In this document: one piece after another, positions 37,437-46,519 of the stretch
Layout of the letters: the number at the start of each line of letters is the position of its first letter
How positions within the stretch are numbered: the first letter of the stretch is position 1
Assembly (NCBI GenBank): GCA_964019335.1
Contig: OZ025726.1
Coordinates: forward strand, 372,001-436,000
Direction: 5' to 3'
Source: Diplonema japonicum
Taxonomy: Eukaryota > Euglenozoa > Diplonemea > Diplonemida > Diplonemidae
Length of the DNA: 64,000 nucleotides
The notes under the pieces: model-generated
What the model was told of the DNA's origin: nothing
Seen by the model: only the letters and a program-made list of their open reading frames with translations
Databases searched by the model: none
Program-made: the position numbers and the translations under genes

Positions 37437-39755
37437 TCACAGCTCGTTATCACGGGCCTTCTGAATGTAAATAAGCTCCCTCAAGAGGATGGCACCACCA
37501 GTGGGCTTCGCAATGAAGAGGTCGTACCTGTTGATGGTGTGGGCGTTGTGGCCTAGAAGGATGCCATCCACCACAGGCTTTGCCACAATACGCATGTACT
37601 GCGGGATGCCAGCGGTCTGTTGCGGCTCCTCTACCACAACTTGCATGTACATGTTTCGTGGCCTGTCGTAGAGGGCGTAGTACCCATGCTCACCCGAGAT
37701 GGCGTGGATGGGTGAGTCTACACAATTCTGTGTCAGTGCAGCCCCTGCCCCGCCTGGCGTTGCGTACCCGAAGCACTCGACGAAGTGCCCCATGCCGTAG
37801 TGCCCCTGCCACCCGTCCCCTGCAGGCGTCTTCCCGGCGGTGGCGTCCATCTCCATCTGATCCACCGTGGCCTTGCTTAGGAACTTGTACCCCAGCATCC
37901 CCTCCAGGAACTTCCCGTAGTCCTCACCAGTGGTCTGCATTCCCCTCGCAAGCGACGGGTTGTTGTAGGGCGCTGCGCCCCACTGTGTCTGGGTCATCCC
38001 CACCTTCGTCGTGAACTCCGTCAGCAGCTCGTTGATGGGCCTCTTCGTTGCCGCCTCCAACACCGCACCAGCAAACTCCATGTGACAGTCAAGGTTCGTG
38101 AACTCAGTGCCAGGAGCCGCGCCCTTGGGTGTCGCAGTGTATAAGTCTTTCACGCAGTCCATGAAGATGGCACCAGGGTTCTGTTGGCATGTGACGTTGA
38201 CATCCGACTGGAAGCCGCTGGTGGAGGTGAGCAGGTGCCTCAGAGTGATCTGGGACCTCGAATCAGACGAGTCCTGCGCCCACCATGAGAGGTGGTTCTT
38301 GACAAGGTCGTCGAAACCCAGGGCACCGCTCTCGACGTGCATGGCGACCATGGCAGCAACGGGCCACTTGCCCACACTGCCGCCCTGCACCTTTGCGCCC
38401 ATATGCAGCCTCCCAAAGCTGGTTGTGTACTGAGTGCCTGATGTGTTGCCAACATGGAAGGCGAAGTGTTTGGTGAACTCTTGTCCGTGCCACGCGTTAA
38501 GCCCAGCCCACAGCGTGTCCCAGCCACCGATGATGGGGTCGGCCTCCACTGTCATCCCGTGCTTCAGGTAGAACCTCTCCAACTCAGGTGTGTGGCTCAA
38601 CTTCTTGTTCTCCCTGCTGGGGATGATGCGCGATGCTTCGTCGATGCCGAAGATGTCCCTGAGGATCATGCCGCCCATGTCCTCCAGGATGACTTCCCTG
38701 TTCACCTGAGCAGGGTCCTTGTCCACCATGATGTAGTTGATCAAAGGTTTGGCAAGCATTGTGTAGTACTCAGGGATACCAGACTTGATGTAGTTCTCCT
38801 TTACCACGACCTGGTAGTAGAACTCTCGGGACCTATCGAGGATGGGGAACCACCCCCACAGGCCGGGGTCGGAGTGGATCTTCTCGTCGATGCAACGCTG
38901 GGGGAGGTATTGCGGCTCAGACTGGTTGCGCCCGATGGTGTACCCGTAGCACTCGAAGAAGTTGCCCATGCAGTAGTGCCCGAAGAACATACCCGAAGGG
39001 CTGATGGGCGGTTTGGACCAGTCTGTCTCGAGGACATTGGTGATGTCCTGAGGGAGGAACTTGTTGGTGAGGGTGCCGAAAAGGAACTTCTCGTAATCAT
39101 TACCAGTGGTGGTGATGCCTGCTGCGATCTGCGGGTTCTTGTAAGGAGGGCTGCCCCACGTGGTGGCGTTCAGCTTCAAAGGTGTGTAAAGGTACTTCGC
39201 GTACAACTGGTCAATAGGGATGCCAGATGCTGCGACTGCCATGGCACCGGCGAACTGGTAATGGCACTCAAGGTAGGCCCAGGTGACACCAGGGGGGTAG
39301 GCATGGGGGGTCACCTCGTAGAGTTGCCTCTGGCAATCAACAAAATCGTATGAAGGGTTGACGGAGCAGTTCACCTGGCCGTCCTTCACATAGCCATCAG
39401 TGAAGGAGAGCAGGTGTCTCAACGTGATGTTGGACCTGGAGTCAGAAGGGTCCGTTGCCCACCAGCTGAGGTACTTGCTCGGCTTGTCGTCGTACGACAG
39501 GATCCCATCATTCACAAGGCCACTGATCATGCTTGCAGACGGCCACTTGCTAGCGCTGGCCCCCGCCATCCTGTTGTGCATGGTGGTGGTTCCAGTCATG
39601 TAGACCATCTTGGTGCCGGTGGCATCACCCACATTCACACCGAAGTTCGTGTTGTAGTTCAGCTTTGACCACGTGTCCACTCCATCAGTCACGGGCTTCC
39701 ACTTATCCCCCATTGCAGCGCCCACTAGGGCAGCTGCAACTACTGTCTTCAACAT
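37437..39755 (-). CDS. Double beta-lactamase-fold (serine hydrolase-like) secreted protein
   Basis: 772 aa. Signal peptide MLKTVVAAALVGAAMG, then two homologous halves (about 20-385 and 395-760). Each matches the beta-lactamase/penicillin-binding (LACTB, class C) fold: GASASKWP and GGSVGKWP hold the S-x-x-K motif, followed by SDSRSNITLRHLL and SDSRSQITLRHLL. The usual Y-x-N motif is changed to YLECH in the first half and NLDCH in the second, and the late HxG/KTG motif is not obvious. So at least the catalytic Tyr is altered. It may be a hydrolase with shifted chemistry, or non-catalytic. The two halves are clearly a tandem duplication. No intron. Confidence 0.8.
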   Translation of the reverse strand: MLKTVVAAALVGAAMGDKWKPVTDGVDTWSKLNYNTNFGVNVGDATGTKMVYMTGTTTMHNRMAGASASKWPSASMISGLVNDGILSYDDKPSKYLSWWATDPSDSRSNITLRHLLSFTDGYVKDGQVNCSVNPSYDFVDCQRQLYEVTPHAYPPGVTWAYLECHYQFAGAMAVAASGIPIDQLYAKYLYTPLKLNATTWGSPPYKNPQIAAGITTTGNDYEKFLFGTLTNKFLPQDITNVLETDWSKPPISPSGMFFGHYCMGNFFECYGYTIGRNQSEPQYLPQRCIDEKIHSDPGLWGWFPILDRSREFYYQVVVKENYIKSGIPEYYTMLAKPLINYIMVDKDPAQVNREVILEDMGGMILRDIFGIDEASRIIPSRENKKLSHTPELERFYLKHGMTVEADPIIGGWDTLWAGLNAWHGQEFTKHFAFHVGNTSGTQYTTSFGRLHMGAKVQGGSVGKWPVAAMVAMHVESGALGFDDLVKNHLSWWAQDSSDSRSQITLRHLLTSTSGFQSDVNVTCQQNPGAIFMDCVKDLYTATPKGAAPGTEFTNLDCHMEFAGAVLEAATKRPINELLTEFTTKVGMTQTQWGAAPYNNPSLARGMQTTGEDYGKFLEGMLGYKFLSKATVDQMEMDATAGKTPAGDGWQGHYGMGHFVECFGYATPGGAGAALTQNCVDSPIHAISGEHGYYALYDRPRNMYMQVVVEEPQQTAGIPQYMRIVAKPVVDGILLGHNAHTINRYDLFIAKPTGGAILLRELIYIQKARDNEL

Positions 39756-40436
39756 TTTTTTTTTTCCCCTGCCTTTTTTTTAAAAGTTAGTGATTTGATT
39801 TAAAAAAAAAAAAATATGGAACAAAAGACCACAAGGATAGCTGAGTCAAGGAGGGGAAAAAAGCTTAAGAATGCAGATGTAAAAAAAAAAAAGAAAAGAA
39901 AAAGAGGGAAAACAAAACAAAAAAATAGGCTTTTCCCCCTCCACGAAGAAGAAAAAAAAAAGAGAGAGAAAAAAAAAAGAAGAAAAAAAGGGCAGTAAAT
40001 AAAAAAAAAAGAATAGGAGCGGCATCCGCTTTAAAAATGAAATCGAAAGAAAGACTTCCACCTGTCAGAGAGGCGGCTAAAGTTTTTTCAAAAAGCCTTA
40101 TCAGTCTGAGTAAAGCTTCACACGCTTCTCCTTTGTATTTCAATTCTTTTTTTTTTGTTTCTACAAGGGTTGGTGGCCCGACCGCCACCCTGCGCTCAGA
40201 ATCTCGTAATAAAAAAAATAAAAAAAAATGAAATAAAAAAAAAACCCCCCCCGACAATAATAATAATTATAACAGAAGTAAAAAAAAGAACTCTTTAAAG
40301 TATCGCGGCTATGCTTCGTGTAGGGGATTCATTGCTGCTAGTTGTGTCCTTTTCTTTTTTCCTCTTATTGTGTGGGGTTTTTTTTTTTTTTTCTTTTCTT
40401 TTTTTTTTTTTTTCTCACGAGCATCATTGCGCATAT
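39756..40436. other. Intergenic region, low complexity
   Basis: A-rich and T-rich runs. One hairpin of note: GGTGGC-CCGACC-GCCACC (40172-40189). Also the 3' UTR of the selenoprotein S gene, where a SECIS element would be expected; a weak ATGCT/AGCAT stem pairs 40420-40424 with 40311-40315 but the classic core is not clear. Confidence 0.45.
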
Positions 40437-40939
40437 TTACCCTCACCCACCTCCACCTCTCCTCGAGAATCCTGATGGTCGGAACCTGGCGGGGCCACAC
40501 GAAGCCGCAGACAGCTTGTAGGGGGCTCGCTTTGGGTTGTCCTGCGAGGGCCCCAGTGGCGCGGGCGTATCGTCCTCCACCTCCTCACCATTTATCTGCT
40601 TCTCGAGATTTTCCATTTTCTTCAATTTTTTTTCGTCGTTCTTCTTAGCTTCCTCGTTTCTTGCTTGTGCGTGCTTTTCAGAATGCTGCATATGTTGCTC
40701 TGCTATCTTCTCCCTAGAAGCCTTCATTCTGCTCTCCAAGTCCTGGTCAGGTACCCTGTTGGTCATTTTTTTAAAAAAAATTTTCCCTTCTCATACACTT
40801 TAACGACAGGATTCTGCCGTTTTTCCCACCAACATGCTATGTTCTCTGCAATCCTGCTTCCCTTGAAAAGCTCCCGCGCTACTAAAATAGCGAAGAACAA
40901 AAAGAACCAGTAGATTTTTTCTTTGGAAGGGTCATCCAT
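40437..40939 (-). CDS. SELENOS: Selenoprotein S (VIMP) homologue, TGA recoded (2 exons)
   Basis: 153 aa if TGA is read as Sec, exons 40939-40797 and 40755-40437. The N-terminus is a membrane anchor (KIYWFFLFFAILVARELF). Then comes a VIM-like charged helix (VPDQDLESRMKASREKIAEQ, where selenoprotein S has the p97-binding helix), a coiled coil, and the Gly/Arg-rich C-terminus YKLSAASCGPARFRPSGFSR RGGGG. An in-frame TGA (40445-40443) is followed by GGG and TAA, so the protein would end in GG-Sec-Gly, the same end as animal selenoprotein S. The intron is 41 bp, GTATG...CAG. The family acts in ER-associated degradation with p97/VCP. Without a seen SECIS, use of TGA as stop cannot be excluded. Confidence 0.72.
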
Positions 40940-41671
40940 TTTTTTTTTTATTATTATTTGTGTGTCCTTCTTTCCCTCCTCCCCTTGGACGTGTCTGTTA
41001 AAATTTCGCAAAACTACTACTTTGGAACTCAATTAATTTTTTTTTAAAATTTGAAAAGAAAAAAAGAACTGGATATCGAGATGGAATAAAAAGAAAAAAA
41101 AAGAGGAAAAAAAAAAGAAAAAAGAGAAAACTGAAAAGTCCTTCCTGTGCACCTCAATGCAGTGCCGAAAGAAGAACGAATTAATATTTAAATCCTTGTG
41201 TTCCTTCGGGTCATAATAATACTTTTTTTTTTATTTAACGCGAGCAGGGTTTTCAAGGGTGGGAGTGAAAATAAGATTTTACTTTATGTCTGTCCCAGAC
41301 ATTATTTTCACTCACCTGTTTACCTTGGTTCTAAACATTGCTTCACTCCTGCACCTAATTTCACCTAGAATGTCTTGCCTGTCCTTTATATTGGCACGAG
41401 AGTGTGAGGATTTCTTTCTTCTCAATAACTACCAGTTTTTTTTTTTCTTCTTTTTCTTTTTTTAAAAGTCTCGAACAAATATTTGTTTATAAAAAAAAAC
41501 ACAAACTAAAAGAAAAAAAAACACATATTTTTTTTAATGGCTCGCGTTTTCGCGCGGAAAGAAAAAAAAAAGAGAGAAACAAAAGAAGGTGAATGTAATT
41601 ATGTTACATAGTGTAAAAAAAAGGGGGGGGAGGGGGGGGGGGGGGGCGGCTCTTGTTCTTTTTTTTTTTCT
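40940..41671. other. Intergenic region with a perfect hairpin
   Basis: A- and G-rich runs (G run near 41624-41646). The hairpin at 41263-41313 is listed separately. CCGAA...TTCGG pairing (41165-41214) is weaker. No gene seen. Confidence 0.5.
41263..41313. ncRNA. Hairpin with 12-bp and 6-bp perfect stems
   Basis: GAGTGAAAATAA (41263-41274) pairs perfectly with TTATTTTCACTC (41302-41313). Inside, TGTCTG-TCC-CAGACA (41287-41301) is a second perfect stem; a 12-base bulge lies between the stems on one side only. It may be an RNA gene, a terminator-like element or a MITE-type palindrome. No homology found by eye with families A-C. Confidence 0.4.
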
Positions 41672-42269
41672 TCACCTAGCCGCAACTCGCAACATAACTA
41701 TGCTAAATTCATCGAAGGAAATTCTACCGTCTCCGAGCATGTTATACTGAAGGATTTTTTTTTTTTTTTTTTTTTTCTCAAATTACCTGTTTCAAAATTG
41801 AGTCCACAAAGGCAGGATCCGGCTCTGTACCAAACGTCTCGAGTGTAGAGTAAAACTGTTTGAACTCGGGGGTTTCAAGGTAGCCGTTATTGTTCTTGTC
41901 GAGCGCAGCAAACAAGTTCCGGAGATCTGAGTCCGTGTACGCCACGCCACTGACATCATTTGAGACCAGATCCTTCACTGCAATACCTTTCACAACAAGG
42001 CCTTCACGGTGACTGGGAAGCGGGCTCTCAGTGGCCTCAGCAACCGGACTTTCTTCTTCGTCCCCAATTGCCGCCTTCACCACATGTTCCAGTGCTGGTA
42101 GATGCGCAAATCCCTCCAGTATTTCCCACCCATCCCCCTTCTCAAACACCATTTCTATCTTGGCATCACTCTTTAATTTCAGCAGCTCCAACGCCTCACA
42201 CCCACCCCCTTGTATCGAGTCTAATAAGAACTGCAATGCCTCTCCAGGTTCCAGCCGCAACTGCGCCAT
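41672..42269 (-). CDS. EF-hand calcium-binding protein (2 exons)
   Basis: 185 aa from exons 42269-41787 and 41746-41672. The first 95 residues are unlike any family I know. The second half is a two-EF-hand unit: DKNNNGYLETPEF (canonical loop) and, across the junction, NMLGDGRISFDEF, a divergent loop. Splicing a 40-bp intron (GTAAT...CAG, mostly A) is needed for the second EF-hand. The ATG lies two bases after the acceptor at 42272-42271. Probably a Ca2+ sensor. Confidence 0.78.
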
Positions 42270-42424
42270 TCTGTGGGTGGAGTTGTCATAGAAGGGGAAA
42301 GCAGAGAAATCACAAATAAGAGAAGAAAAAAAAGGTATAAGAAAAAGGAAGAGAGAAAGATATAACTAAAAACAACTCACCAAAGGCCTTCAAGGCCCTC
42401 AACACTGCTTTGTCAAGTGGTGTG

Positions 42425-42459
<35 letters not shown>

Positions 42460-42661
42460 TATTATCAAGAGGATCTCACGCAAGACTTCGTAAGCCATCA
42501 AGAAAGGGGCTGGGTGTACCAGGAGAGCGATTAGGTAAGGTGCAGGAGGCAAGAGAAAGTTTTCACAGGCTAAATAAGTGGCTCGTAAGTGTGTATGGTG
42601 CTCTCGTTTATCGCAGGACCTGGCAGGCACTGGAGGTGCCCGACGGCACTGGTTTTGGTGG
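42270..42661. other. Intergenic region with a possible small exon
   Basis: Contains a 26-base T run (42428-42456). On the minus strand, an ATG at about 42500 follows CACCCAG and could open a short frame (MAYEVL) with a GTGAG donor and a 51-bp intron, but no joined frame continues well into the next segment. Probably not coding. Confidence 0.35.
42271..42285 (-). promoter_or_regulatory. Candidate trans-splice acceptor for the EF-hand gene
   Basis: CTCCACCCACAG on the minus strand ends just before AATGG; the AG is 1-2 bases from the start codon, so any 5' UTR here would come almost entirely from the leader. Confidence 0.45.
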
Positions 42662-43681
42662 TTAGTTTGCGGGGGAGGTCATTGACGCCATTTCGACGTT
42701 GATCCCGCTGAGGCTAGTGGTCTGCCAGGGCATCTTATGGAAGAGCTCTGTGAACGCAGTGCTCCTGGCACCCTGCGTAACGGACTGTGTACAGTAAGTA
42801 GTGTAGTCGCTGGGCTTGCGGTACTCTGTGTTGGGGGGATCAGTCGCGGTTGCCCTTACTGAGGGTGGAACATGTGGTACGGATGGCTCCCTGCGGATGC
42901 AAGAGTCCAGCCCTGCAGGTTCTGGACCACCTGACTGCAATGACTGCTGCAGTTCCGTCCAGGCCTTCAGGTTCTCCTCCTCCCCGATCTCCTCAAGTTT
43001 TCCGATCTTCCCGTCCTGCACGTAAACAGCCCTGTTGGCATACCACTTCATCTCAGGGTCGTGCGTTACCATCACCAGCGTCACGCCATGCTCCTTGTTC
43101 AGCCTCAAGAGCAGGTCCATGACAATGCGAGTGTTCCTGGTGTCGAGGTCGCCTGTCGGCTCGTCCAGGAGGAGAACCTTTGGTTCGTTGGCCATGGCAC
43201 GTGCAATGGTGACACGCTGCTGCTCACCACCCGAAAGCATAGACGGGTAGTGGTCCATCCTCTCGCCCATGCCCACAGACTCCAAAAGGGAGTTTACCCG
43301 ATCGTCTTGCTCCTTTGCCGTCAGCTTGCCCCTCAACACCATTGGCACCTGCACGTTCTCCTTCGCAGTCATGGTGGACAACAGGTTGAACGTCTGGAAC
43401 ACAAAACCCAACGTCTCCAGCCTTAGCTTGCTGAAGACGGAGTCCTCTGTTCTAGCAGTCAACCGCTGTCCCATAATGGCGAGGTTGCCTTTCGTGGGCT
43501 GGTCGATGGTCCCGAGGATGTTCAGAAGAGTGGTTTTCCCCCCACCGGAGGTACCGTAAATAACACAGAATTCACCTTCGTAAATATCAAGGGTAACACC
43601 CCTCAGGGCAGGCACACCCTCTGTGCCCAGCAAGTACGTCTTCTGTACATTCTCGCAACTGATCACGACAGGCTTCGACAT
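42662..43681 (-). CDS. LolD/MacB-type ABC transporter ATP-binding protein
   Basis: 339 aa. One complete nucleotide-binding domain (about 1-240): Walker [11 protein letters not shown]-loop FVFQTFN, signature LSGGEQQRV, Walker [12 protein letters not shown]-loop LDT and His of VTHD. The pattern, including [16 protein letters not shown], is that of the prokaryotic LolD/MacB/FtsE group, also found in protist ABCH-like half proteins. No membrane segment, so a partner permease must exist. The C-terminal 100 residues are unique and disordered. The frame starts with GTG, so I use the first ATG (MSKPVVIS). Confidence 0.85.
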   Translation of the reverse strand: MSKPVVISCENVQKTYLLGTEGVPALRGVTLDIYEGEFCVIYGTSGGGKTTLLNILGTIDQPTKGNLAIMGQRLTARTEDSVFSKLRLETLGFVFQTFNLLSTMTAKENVQVPMVLRGKLTAKEQDDRVNSLLESVGMGERMDHYPSMLSGGEQQRVTIARAMANEPKVLLLDEPTGDLDTRNTRIVMDLLLRLNKEHGVTLVMVTHDPEMKWYANRAVYVQDGKIGKLEEIGEEENLKAWTELQQSLQSGGPEPAGLDSCIRREPSVPHVPPSVRATATDPPNTEYRKPSDYTTYCTQSVTQGARSTAFTELFHKMPWQTTSLSGINVEMASMTSPAN

Positions 43682-43769
43682 AGCTAGTGAACCCACCTAT
43701 TTTAGCTTTAAAAAGGTAACTACAAAGAGAACATTACACGACTGAGATGAATCATTAGGAATGCGAAGG

Positions 43770-43842
43770 GGGGTCTGTTAGAATGCCTCTATAGTGGCAG
43801 GGTATAAGTGGGAACCTATTAGCAGCTCTCGAGACAGACCCC
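43770..43842. ncRNA. Structured RNA candidate, 73 nt with 9-bp closing stem
   Basis: GGGGTCTGT (43770-43778) pairs perfectly with ACAGACCCC (43834-43842). Inside, TGCC/GGCA encloses TCTATAGT (43784-43799), and TATAAGTGGGAACCTATTA could pair with itself. Length is tRNA-like but no T-arm consensus fits. It lies between the ABC gene and the PDI-ERGIC gene. Confidence 0.4.
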
Positions 43843-43919
43843 TCCCTGGGTGGCTCCGAGCTCTCTTTCTCCTCTCTCTCACCTTAGTTAAGCAACACTA
43901 TGTTTGGCTTCTGTCTCTT

Positions 43920-45341
43920 CTAAGCCCTTGATCTATCCCAACTTCCCAGCTTGCTCCTGTGTAGGTGTGTGAGTAATTTTGACAATACCTTGAAAATCCT
44001 AGTCCTGACCCCGTGCAGAGATCTGTCGAGGAGGCCCATAACAGTGAAAACACCACCAACAATGGCACACAAGTTGGTGATGAACTCGTACCACCGCCTG
44101 CCTGAGTACTGCACAATGACAGCCGTAGGAGAGAAGTCGTACGAGAAGCGTGCCTCGGGGACCCTTCCATCGTCGTCATAAGCGTGCTGCTCTTCGAACA
44201 GGTACTGGTGGTTGGAGTGCTGCACCTGGTACCCCTTGACCTCCCGCCACCCGAGACGGTATGTTGTCGTCAGCACCTTCATGTAGTGCTCGAACGTGAT
44301 GTGTGGCTCTTTCGTTGAAAACCACTTGTTGTTCAACGGCCCCAGAAGGTCCCCGTGGTGTTTGGGCAGGAGTGCCTTCGTCCTCTCAGGCAGCGGCTCT
44401 CCGAACGATAGCTCGTGCACCACATGTGACAGGTTCGTCTCCTTTGGATTGATGGAGTGTACGTCAGACTTCACTACAAGATGGAAGTTGCCAGGTACCC
44501 TGTTCACCAGGATATGCCCCGACACCCGGCACCCCAGATGGTCTTCATTCATTCCCTTGATCTCCTTTTCACGTAAGTGGTGGTCCAGCTCGTCCTCGCC
44601 TGTGATGGCTGACGACCATGCAGTGATCCCGTCGATGTCACGCTGCCCGCTGAAGTCAGCAATCCCGCGCCCGTTCTTGAACAGCCGCATTGTAGGAAAG
44701 GCTTTGATCTTCTGTTGAGAGCAAAGGGGGTAGTTCTCCATGCAATTAACCTTCCTCACTGCGATGTGATAGTGCTCGTCGTGCATCTTCTTCGCGAACT
44801 CCTCCCAAGTAGGTGCCAACCGCTTGCACCAGATGCACCACGGTGCGTAGAAGTCGACAAACACATAAGTCTTGTCCTGCACAATAGCTTCGAAGGACTC
44901 TTTGTTGAGGTGAGGAGACTCGCCCTCTTCCTTCATTGCCTTGTCCATCTCCTCCATAGAGCCGTGCACGATGTTCTGCTTCACCCTTTGCGGTTCATTG
45001 TATTCCAGCAGTTGTTGGAATTGTGTGTGTTCTTCTTTCTTGATGTTCTGGACCACGTCCACGCGGTTCACACCCAGCCTGTCCTTCACGTCCACCGACA
45101 CCCAATCGCATGGCATCTCTAGTGCAGTGATGTTGAAATTGATGCGAATTCTAGGCTCGATGTTGGTGTCAAGCGTAAGATCGCTCACGATAGGCGGTTG
45201 CAAGTAGTGCCACGTCTCCATCGTGACCAGCAATATCATCAGCACCACGCAGGACATTGACAGCATGCCACCTTGTGATGTTCCTGCAGTTAGGTCCGTC
45301 GGGATCTTCCTGTACAAGTCATAAGCAGAGAGCTTCGCCAT
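43920..45341 (-). CDS. ERGIC-thioredoxin fusion, protein disulfide isomerase (PDI-C type)
   Basis: 473 aa. Architecture: a first membrane segment (about 27-47) with an ERGIC N-terminal domain, a thioredoxin domain (YVFVDFYAPWCIWCKRLAPTW, active site C-I-W-C), then the ERGIC COPII-coat-type domain (PGNFHLVVKSDVHSINP, LSHVVHELSFG) and a second membrane segment (VGGVFTVMGLLDR). This is the arrangement of plant PDIL5-3/5-4 and protist homologues. It should sit in the ER-Golgi intermediate membrane with the active site in the lumen. The CxxC is C-I-W-C, not CGHC. The ATG MAKLSAYDLYRK fits the family start; the frame's first codon is TTG. Confidence 0.88.
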   Translation of the reverse strand: MAKLSAYDLYRKIPTDLTAGTSQGGMLSMSCVVLMILLVTMETWHYLQPPIVSDLTLDTNIEPRIRINFNITALEMPCDWVSVDVKDRLGVNRVDVVQNIKKEEHTQFQQLLEYNEPQRVKQNIVHGSMEEMDKAMKEEGESPHLNKESFEAIVQDKTYVFVDFYAPWCIWCKRLAPTWEEFAKKMHDEHYHIAVRKVNCMENYPLCSQQKIKAFPTMRLFKNGRGIADFSGQRDIDGITAWSSAITGEDELDHHLREKEIKGMNEDHLGCRVSGHILVNRVPGNFHLVVKSDVHSINPKETNLSHVVHELSFGEPLPERTKALLPKHHGDLLGPLNNKWFSTKEPHITFEHYMKVLTTTYRLGWREVKGYQVQHSNHQYLFEEQHAYDDDGRVPEARFSYDFSPTAVIVQYSGRRWYEFITNLCAIVGGVFTVMGLLDRSLHGVRTRIFKVLSKLLTHLHRSKLGSWDRSRA

Positions 45342-45612
45342 ATCTCCAACACCCTCCTGTGTGTTGATGCAGCGCAAAAGTACGGCACTAAAGTAATACA
45401 GTTAGTTACTCAGCGTCTGTGCAGATAGAAGGCAGTTAGTCGTCGAGGCGCAAGAGTCAGCCAATATATGCATCCTGGCCTGGAAAAACCCGGCGCCTTT
45501 AGCGTTCCAGCAGTGTACACTACTATAAGCGACAAATCATTTTTAAAAGGAGGTTAAATTTCAAAAAATAAAAACAATCAAGGGGATCTCATATGAACAC
45601 CTGCACGGCGTC

Positions 45613-45988
45613 TTAGTACATCTTTGCATAACCTGCTTCTTCGTACCATTTTTCTATCGAGTCCTTGTTGCGATTTGCCCACCTCTCCACTACTCTTTTA
45701 ACTCCAAAGAAATCCAAAATGTTGAGAGGGCCAACGTACTCGATGAGCTGCAGTGTGGTGTGGTGTGGTGTGTGTACATACTGTCTTGAAGCACATCATG
45801 AAAACGGCAAAGCTGATAATGAACTGCATCCTCTCCTTCATGCCGTACCTGGGCAGCGAAGACCCTCTGTATGAGTAAGCATGCTGCTTCGCAGGTTTTC
45901 CCCCTTCTTCAGAGTCCTTTGTCTCCTTCTGCGGCTTCTCCTTCTTCTCCTTATCCTTCCCCTTCACCTTCCTGCTGGTCAGTGTCAT
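45613..45988 (-). CDS. Small single-pass membrane protein (2 exons)
   Basis: 113 aa from exons 45988-45782 and 45747-45613, or 64 aa if translation begins at the second ATG (45841) six bases after a CCCAG acceptor. A Lys/Glu-rich N-terminus precedes a hydrophobic segment (MQFIISFAVFMMCFKTLIEY) and a basic helical tail ending YEEAGYAKMY. The 34-bp intron GTATG...CAG is needed for the tail. Family unknown. With the first start, it overlaps the preceding gene by 38 bases. Confidence 0.6.
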
Positions 45989-46451
45989 GTTCCCCCCTAT
46001 CCTTCATCCATGAGTGATACATTGCAACAAGGGCATTTTGCACATGCGGCGACCCTCTGAAGGTCCCTATGCAGGGTGTCACAAGACGTCTGCTTTGGTG
46101 CCGCCGGGCTTCCCGCAGCACAGCATCGAAACAAAGCCCTGTGCTCTCTTCCGAATACGGGAAGGCGGGTGCATAGAGCAGAGTATCGCTGATGTACACA
46201 GCATTGCCTAGTGCCAGCTGCTCCTGGTCCAGTTGCTTCAGCAGGTAATGCGCACCGAAGGCTGCACAGTAGGCATGATCGACGCCGCTGGCGATGACAC
46301 CTGCTGTGTTTCCAGGCCACACTATAGTGCTACCCTCAAAAGACAACTTCGTGATGTCGGCGCACTGCACGGTGACACCAGCCACACCATCGAACATGCC
46401 GGCGGCCTGCCTGGCCACCGCCTCTTCCACATCCACAATCAATAGTTGCAT
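45951..46451 (-). CDS. Macro-domain-like protein
   Basis: 166 aa. A single alpha/beta domain: MQLLIVDVEEAV, VTVQCADITKL, TIVWPGNTAGVIASGVDHAYCAAFG, then AVYISDTLLYAPAF and the C-terminal RRLVTPCIGTFRG. The pattern (strand, D-I, P-G-N-x-x-G-V with a long helix, P-C-I-G-T) matches macro domains that bind ADP-ribose, although the usual N-A-A-N is WPGN. It might have lost enzyme activity. Tail DQQEGEGEG is acidic. Its stop overlaps the start of the next gene's longest form. Confidence 0.65.
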   Translation of the reverse strand: MQLLIVDVEEAVARQAAGMFDGVAGVTVQCADITKLSFEGSTIVWPGNTAGVIASGVDHAYCAAFGAHYLLKQLDQEQLALGNAVYISDTLLYAPAFPYSEESTGLCFDAVLREARRHQSRRLVTPCIGTFRGSPHVQNALVAMYHSWMKDRGEHDTDQQEGEGEG

Positions 46452-46519
46452 GTCCCTTTCGTAGGGTGCACAGAATAACAAAGCAAGACTGTAAAGGATG
46501 GCACACTCTTTTTAGTGTG

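Noticed and set aside
38454..39353. Plus-strand open frame of 299 codons
   Set aside because: It lies wholly within the beta-lactamase-fold gene on the other strand and has no domain. It is a shadow of that gene's codon bias.
40200..40440. Classic SECIS element after the selenoprotein S gene
   Set aside because: An ATGA lies near 40417 with a weak stem, but the GA partner and apical AA could not be placed. Listed only as a weak candidate.
40443..40766. ATG (MTNRVPDQ) as the start of a separate gene
   Set aside because: The ATG lies inside the 41-bp intron of the selenoprotein S gene; splicing links the frame to the membrane-anchor exon and gives the family layout.
42310..42630. Minus-strand frame with a run of lysines, possible small gene
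   Set aside because: A GTGAG donor and 51-bp intron can be drawn, but the joined frame stops at once or is out of frame with the EF-hand gene. No family match.
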